Assembly: GCF_014251795.1 (NCBI RefSeq)
Contig: NZ_CP059201.1
Location: 496,001 to 560,000, forward strand
DNA from: Blattabacterium cuenoti
Lineage (GTDB): Bacteria; Bacteroidota; Bacteroidia; Flavobacteriales; Blattabacteriaceae
Length of the DNA stretch: 64,000 nt
Reading direction: 5' to 3'
The position numbers and the translations under genes were made by a program. Shown here in pieces: positions 63,936 through 64,000 of the stretch. The notes beneath the pieces are model-generated. The model made no database searches and was not told where the DNA came from. It saw nothing but the letters and a program-made list of their open reading frames with translations. The number at the start of each line of letters is the position of its first letter. Position 1 is the first letter of the stretch.

Positions 63936-64000
63936 GACTGATAAAAATTATTTAATTTTTTGATATGTTGAATCAAATTTTTGATTCCATATTTATTTTT
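63896..64000 (-). CDS. possible 3' end of an unidentified gene
   Basis: On the minus strand a frame enters from the right edge and runs 34 residues to TAA at 63896-63898. It contains KYGIKNLIQHIKKLNNF and a polar tail, and overlaps the aroQ 3' end by 40 nt. This would be another convergent overlapping pair, as seen elsewhere in the window. No family is recognisable in so short a piece, and it could be a chance frame. Confidence 0.22.
   Translation of the reverse strand, partial: KNKYGIKNLIQHIKKLNNFYQSQSSKQKLIIPNS

Noticed and set aside
1-64000. Mobile elements, CRISPR arrays, prophage, rRNA operon, tmRNA or defence genes
   Set aside because: No transposase, integrase, regularly spaced repeats, rRNA or tmRNA sequence was recognised on either strand.

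Overview
The window is a strongly AT-rich, gene-dense piece of a reduced bacterial chromosome. It has no insertion sequences, phage genes, CRISPR array or rRNA operon. Several genes point to the Bacteroidota, class Flavobacteriia: DUF4290 next to murA, the alternative GlmU-like nucleotidyltransferase, type B L31, a fused secDF, DUF1599 between tpiA and folP, and the lptC / CNNM-CBS / PpiD order. Candidate promoters also fit the Bacteroidota -33 TTTG / -7 TAnnTTTG pattern. The AT bias, near-absence of intergenic DNA, frequent gene overlaps and complete biosynthetic and envelope genes suggest an obligate insect endosymbiont. Blattabacterium of cockroaches is the best guess. This is inferred from gene content and was not tested by a database search.

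Layout. 1-1000: 3' part of aroE, rpsU and tRNA-Val, all on minus. 1-6.2 kb plus: a recG-uvrD-CDF transporter operon with ATGA overlaps. 6.2-9.2 kb plus: DUF4290, murA, greA and a HIT protein, then coaX on minus. 10-11.5 kb plus: an alpha/beta hydrolase and 5-formyl-THF cyclo-ligase, facing rseP on minus. 12.8-15.2 kb plus: ferrous iron uptake (feoA, feoB and a 40-residue Cys-rich partner). 15.2-19.6 kb: ddl (minus), a PASTA protein and rluD (plus), mgtE (minus). 19.7-28.2 kb plus: leuS, gdhA, pyrH, frr, asnS, rpoN. 28.2-35 kb minus: a KAS III, L31, GlmU-like, metE, sufE, aldehyde dehydrogenase run. 35.1-40.7 kb plus: menG/ubiE, a GH3 protein, rpsO, pnp and the primary sigma factor. Then tRNA-Arg, tpiA and DUF1599 (minus), folP, cdaA, murF, pdhA and pdhC (plus), terC and an MsbA-like exporter (minus), secDF and tatA (plus), ppiD, a CNNM/CBS protein and lptC (minus), tRNA-Phe (plus), ompH, bamA, uppS and nadK (minus). 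Last come a broken mevalonate-kinase-like gene, an rluB-like gene and a broken aroQ (plus).

Together the genes cover peptidoglycan synthesis (murA, ddl, murF, uppS, GlmU-like), outer-membrane assembly (bamA, ompH, lptC, ppiD), secretion (secDF, tatA), translation, glutamate formation from ammonia (gdhA), aromatic and methionine synthesis (aroE, aroQ, metE), folate and central carbon (tpiA, pdhA, pdhC).

I found no new defence or mobile system. The most interesting signals are two -1 frameshifts in adjacent poly-A tracts (the GHMP kinase gene and aroQ), set against intact reading through even longer A tracts in uvrD. Next are an apparently degenerate LeuRS editing pocket, an lptC with no canonical start codon, inverted repeats sitting on the pdhA and greA promoter regions, and convergent genes whose stop codons are interleaved.
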